A stretch of 20,480 bases of DNA from contig DASVWH010000250.1 of the NCBI GenBank assembly GCA_036389715.1, forward strand, positions 1 to 20,480, in the 5' to 3' direction. Positions 18,183 through 20,480 of this stretch are shown one piece after another. The notes beneath the pieces were generated by a model. That model was not told the origin of the DNA. It made no database searches and saw only the letters and a program-made list of their open reading frames with translations. The stretch's first letter is position 1. Every line of letters begins with the position of its first letter. Made by a program: the position numbers and the translations under genes. The DNA is from DASVWH01 sp036389715 (GTDB lineage: Bacteria; Acidobacteriota; Blastocatellia; Pyrinomonadales; Pyrinomonadaceae).

Positions 18183-18224
18183 TTGACCGCAACGGATTGC
18201 GGCGTGTTAAATTACTATCCGCAA
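18183..18224 (+). promoter_or_regulatory. Candidate rpsU promoter with a CCGCAA/TTGCGG inverted repeat
   Basis: TTGACC (18183-18188) and TTAAAT (18207-18212), with an 18-base spacer, resemble a sigma-70 promoter before rpsU. Overlapping the -35 end and the spacer is a perfect inverted repeat, CCGCAA (18187-18192) and TTGCGG (18197-18202), and a third CCGCAA follows the -10 element (18219-18224). The placement would suit an operator. A small open frame MMDHTSRL (18227-18253) lies in the leader. All functional statements are inference. Confidence 0.35.
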
Positions 18225-18284
18225 CCATGATGGATCACACGTCCAGGCTTTAACTTTTTTTAGAGAGAGAGATAGAGAGACACG

Positions 18285-18488
18285 ATGGCAATAGTGACAG
18301 TCAACCAGGGAGAATCAATCGAGAGCGCCTTGCGCCGGTTCAAGCGCAGGGTGATGACCGAAGAGATTATCAAGGACGCCAAGAAGCACGCTTTCTTCAT
18401 GCCTCCCGGACAGAAGGCCAAGCTCAAATCGGCGCTCGCGCGCAAGCGCAACAAGAAGAAGGGCCGTCCCCGTCCTCCCCGCGACTAA
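18285..18488 (+). CDS. rpsU: Small ribosomal subunit protein bS21
   Basis: A 67-residue basic protein matching bS21: the start MAIVTVNQGESIESALRRFK and RRVMTEEIIKDAKKHAFF are the conserved N-terminal two-thirds, and the tail is Lys/Arg-rich (RKRNKKKGRPRPPRD). bS21 sits on the 30S platform close to the anti-Shine-Dalgarno end of 16S rRNA and helps initiation. Length is normal for the family. The leader just before the ATG is a purine-rich GAGAGAGAGATAGAGAGA stretch, which may act as an extended ribosome binding site. The neighbours (lipid-synthase-like gene before, surE after) are not ribosomal, so it is an isolated rpsU. Confidence 0.95.
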   Translation: MAIVTVNQGESIESALRRFKRRVMTEEIIKDAKKHAFFMPPGQKAKLKSALARKRNKKKGRPRPPRD

Positions 18489-18560
18489 GCGAACAAGTCT
18501 GCACAGAGCGGCGCGCCCTGAGCGTCCGTCAACGGGCTATCTGCAAAGCAAAAGATGATG

Positions 18561-18597
18561 CGCCCGGCGCACCGGGCGGACCGTCCAGACCGGACGG
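18561..18597 (+). terminator. Two adjacent GC hairpins between rpsU and surE
   Basis: CGCCCGG (18561-18567) pairs with CCGGGCG (18572-18578), and CCGTCC (18581-18586) pairs with GGACGG (18592-18597). The two stems are only two bases apart. No T run follows. They might end the rpsU transcript or fold in the surE leader; the sequence alone cannot decide. Confidence 0.35.
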
Positions 18598-18686
18598 CGG
18601 CAGAGAGTGTCAGGATAGCTTTGCGGCCAACCGCGCCGCCCGTAAGCTCTCTCGGCCCCGTCAGATTCGGGCGGTCTATTTTTCCC

Positions 18687-19457
18687 ATGACGCGAATTTT
18701 GCTGACCAATGATGACGGCATCCACTCCGACGGCCTGATTAAGCTCGAAGAGGCCATGCGCGTGCTCGGCGAGGTCTACACGGTTGCGCCGGCCTCGGAG
18801 ATGAGCGGCGCTTCGCACAGCCTGACGCTGGCCCGCCCGCTCAGGATACGCCGGATAGACGACCGCCACTGGACCGTTGACGGCACGCCGACAGACTGCG
18901 TCACGCTGGCCCTCAACAAGATCATCCCCGAAAACGAGCGCCCGGACATCTGCGTCTCGGGCATCAATCACGGGGGCAATCTGGGCGACGACGCGACCTA
19001 TTCGGGCACGGTCGCGGGCGCGCTCGAAGCGACGATTCTGGGCGTCCCCGGAATCGCCTTTAGCCTCGTCGCGCGCGAGAACTTCGATTTCACGGAGGCG
19101 GCGCGCTTCGCCGTCACGGCCGTCCGCAAGGTGCTGCAAGAGAGGCTTCCAGAAGGCACGCTGCTCAACATCAATATCCCGCAGGGCGAGATTAAGGGCG
19201 TGCGCGTCACACGCCAGGGCCTCAAAAACGCCCGCCCCGTCATCAGCGAGCACATTGACCCGCGCGGCAAGGCTTATTACTGGATCGGCGAGGAATACTT
19301 CGCCTGGAACTCGGCCGACGGCACTGATTACAAGGCGGTTGAAGAGGGCTGCATCTCCGTCACGCCGCTCAAGAGCGACATGACCGATCACAGCGCCCTC
19401 TCGGCCATAGAGGCCTGGAATTACATCAGCACCAGCGAAGTCCTGCAAAATTCGTGA
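18687..19457 (+). CDS. surE: 5'/3'-nucleotidase SurE
   Basis: A 256-residue protein of the SurE family, which removes phosphate from nucleoside monophosphates (and can act on polyphosphate) in the cytoplasm and is linked to stationary-phase survival. The start MTRILLTNDDGIHSDGL is the classical SurE N-terminus. Metal ligands D9, D10, S40 (in APASEMSGASHSLT) and N94 (in VSGINHGGNLGDD) are all present, as is the SGTVAGALEATILGVPGIA segment. Length is usual. ATG 18687 is chosen because the family starts there, although no Shine-Dalgarno is visible and an in-frame ATG at 18555 exists. pcm follows 80 bases later; surE-pcm linkage is a common arrangement and fits a shared role in survival and repair. 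Confidence 0.95.
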   Translation: MTRILLTNDDGIHSDGLIKLEEAMRVLGEVYTVAPASEMSGASHSLTLARPLRIRRIDDRHWTVDGTPTDCVTLALNKIIPENERPDICVSGINHGGNLGDDATYSGTVAGALEATILGVPGIAFSLVARENFDFTEAARFAVTAVRKVLQERLPEGTLLNINIPQGEIKGVRVTRQGLKNARPVISEHIDPRGKAYYWIGEEYFAWNSADGTDYKAVEEGCISVTPLKSDMTDHSALSAIEAWNYISTSEVLQNS

Positions 19458-19461
19458 TTGC

Positions 19462-19484
19462 TAAATGGTCAATAGTAAATGGTC
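19462..19484. repeat. Short direct repeat TAAATGGTC in the surE-pcm gap
   Basis: TAAATGGTC occurs at 19462-19470 and again at 19476-19484, with AATAG between. No clear inverted partner is present in the gap. It resembles the other intergenic short-word repeats of this window but has only two units. Confidence 0.6.
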
Positions 19485-19537
19485 GGGAATGAAGCCGGGT
19501 TGCCCGCTCACTCTCTGCTGTTGGCTATTCGCTGAAT

Positions 19538-20236
19538 TTGGAGAAGGGTTTGAGTTCCGTTCCCTTACGACCCCAAACATCTCCGGCCGAATACCGCATC
19601 CCGCGCGAGCGGATGGTCGAGCGCCTGCGCGATCACTACCGGATTCAGTCCGCGCCCGTGCTCGCAGCCATGCGCTCGACCCCGCGTCATCTCTTCGTCC
19701 CGGAGGCCCTGCAAAGCCATGCCTATGGCGATCACGCCCTCCCGATTGCCGCCAACCAGACCATCTCGCAGCCCTTCATCGTCGCTCGCATGAGCGAATT
19801 GTTGGAGCTGGACGAGAGAAGCCGCGTGCTGGAGATAGGTGCGGGCTCAGGCTACCAGACGGCTGTGCTCTCGCGCCTGGCCGCACAGGTCTACGCCATC
19901 GAGCGCATCGCGGACCTGGCCCGCGAAGCCCAGGCCCGCATCCGTCACCTGGGCATCTATAACGCGACCGTCAAGTGCTTTGACGGCACGCGCGGCTGGA
20001 GCGCCCACGCGCCTTACGATGGAATACTGGTCGCGGCTGGCGGGCCCGATGTGCCCGAGCCCTTGCTGACGCAGTTGAAGGTAGACGGACGGCTGGTGAT
20101 ACCCGTCGGCGAGAAACGCGAATCGCAGAGACTGATTCGCATTATCAGAACGGAAAAAGAGTATCTCCGCGAAGATCACGGCCCCTGCGCCTTCGTGCCG
20201 CTGATAGGCCATTACGGATGGTCGCCTAATTCGTGA
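19538..20236 (+). CDS. pcm: Protein-L-isoaspartate O-methyltransferase
   Basis: A 232-residue SAM-dependent enzyme that methylates L-isoaspartyl residues in damaged proteins so that they can revert to aspartate. The PIMT N-terminal block RERMVERLRDHYRIQ and STPRHLFVPEAL, the substrate loop ANQTISQPFIVARMSELL (about 72-89) and the SAM-binding motif VLEIGAGSGYQTAVLSRL (97-114) are all present, and the end GHYGWSP fits the family. The start is uncertain: TTG 19538 gives 232 residues, TTG 19550 is close behind a GGAGAAGGG sequence, and ATG 19613 would give 207 residues but cut into the conserved RERMV block. I prefer an upstream TTG. It follows surE, a frequent partner. Confidence 0.92.
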   Translation: MEKGLSSVPLRPQTSPAEYRIPRERMVERLRDHYRIQSAPVLAAMRSTPRHLFVPEALQSHAYGDHALPIAANQTISQPFIVARMSELLELDERSRVLEIGAGSGYQTAVLSRLAAQVYAIERIADLAREAQARIRHLGIYNATVKCFDGTRGWSAHAPYDGILVAAGGPDVPEPLLTQLKVDGRLVIPVGEKRESQRLIRIIRTEKEYLREDHGPCAFVPLIGHYGWSPNS

Positions 20237-20274
20237 GCAAAGAAGTAAAGAAGTGATGAGTGACGAGCTAAGAA

Positions 20275-20339
20275 AGTGATGAGTAATGAGTGATAGGGCG
20301 AACGCTTTTACTCATGACTCATGACTCATTACTATTTTT
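20275..20339 (+). repeat. ATGAGT-type repeats forming a hairpin with T run after pcm
   Basis: Copies of the word RTGATGAGT / AATGAGTGAT (20275-20294, and earlier from about 20251) face ACTCATGACTCATGACTCATTACT-type units at 20310-20333. AGTAATGAGT (20282-20291) pairs perfectly with ACTCATTACT (20324-20333), and TTTTT follows at 20335-20339, so this block could serve as an intrinsic terminator for pcm. The stem is AT-rich. Design is like the repeats at 4454 and 10274 with another word. Confidence 0.7.
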
Positions 20340-20353
20340 AAGGAGCTTGTATA

Positions 20354-20380
20354 GAACAGCTAAAGGGAATTAGGCTGTTC
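20354..20380. repeat. Inverted repeat GAACAGC/GCTGTTC before the transposase, possible element end
   Basis: GAACAGC (20354-20360) and GCTGTTC (20374-20380) are perfect reverse complements, and TAA/TTA just inside could add pairs across a bulge. The right half ends two bases before the transposase start. One of the halves may be the terminal inverted repeat of the insertion sequence; the other end is outside the window, so this cannot be settled. Confidence 0.4.
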
Positions 20381-20382
20381 CA

Positions 20383-20480
20383 GTGTCCAAGCGTTTAGTT
20401 ACAAACAGCAAGCTGACTAACCGGCAGCTCTATCAACTCATCAAGTACTTCGCCTTGGAAGTGCCTGCTGCGAGAGCCGC
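20383..20480 (+). CDS. IS1595-like (IS1016-type) transposase, N-terminal fragment, cut by the window end
   Basis: From a GTG start the frame reads SKRLVTNSKLTNRQLYQLIK then YFALEVPAARAA up to the last base. This matches the N-terminal helix-turn-helix region of IS1595-family transposases, where a pattern of the form LT-x-x-Q-L-x-x-L-x-x-YF-x-L-E-V-x-A-x-x-AA is typical. Only 32 codons are visible, so the catalytic DDE/ISXO2-like domain and the state of the gene are unknown. No strong ribosome binding site is seen before GTG, and the true start might differ. It implies an insertion sequence just downstream of pcm. Confidence 0.65.
   Translation, partial: MSKRLVTNSKLTNRQLYQLIKYFALEVPAARA

Noticed and set aside
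18555..18686. N-terminal extension of SurE from ATG 18555
   Set aside because: The 44 extra residues cover two GC hairpins and do not belong to the SurE family, which starts at M-T-R-I-L-L-T-N-D-D.

Overview
The window (about 20.5 kb, GC-rich, nearly every gene on the + strand) looks like a chromosomal segment of an Acidobacteriota bacterium. The best taxonomic clue is a lipoprotein-sized exported protein with the VWFA-related Acidobacterial domain architecture (14045-15112). A tetraether / diabolic-acid-synthase-type radical SAM protein and the general gene style also fit a member of Blastocatellia-like Acidobacteria, but the class is an inference.

Positions 1-11747 are a Tad (tight adherence / Flp) type IVc pilus locus in one direction: cpaB (5' end cut off), the secretin cpaC/rcpA, a TadG-like and two TadE-like pseudopilin-type genes, the MinD/ParA-like localisation ATPase cpaE/tadZ, the secretion motor cpaF/tadA, the platform proteins tadB and tadC, a TPR protein in the tadD position, and a MoxR/AAA-like ATPase with an N-terminal winged-helix-like region. 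No major Flp pilin and no TadV/CpaA prepilin peptidase are seen; they may lie upstream of the window. A GC-rich hairpin follows the AAA gene and plausibly ends the operon.

Positions 11867-15112 hold three exported proteins: a LysM plus lytic transglycosylase protein (a candidate for opening the wall for the pilus), a protein with two copies of a small helical repeat, and the VWFA protein. A gene-poor stretch of about 900 bases follows. Its first part carries a degenerate array of 21-base units that keeps one reading frame as heptapeptides but is broken by a stop codon.

Positions 16014-20236 hold housekeeping-type or stand-alone genes: the radical SAM protein of the membrane-spanning-lipid synthase type, ribosomal protein bS21 (rpsU), surE and pcm. 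The window ends inside the start of an IS1595-like transposase.

A striking side feature is that several intergenic gaps (4454, 7221, 10274, 19462, 20275) each contain a different short word of 7-9 bases, repeated in tandem and in most cases present again as its reverse complement, so that each gap could fold into a hairpin.
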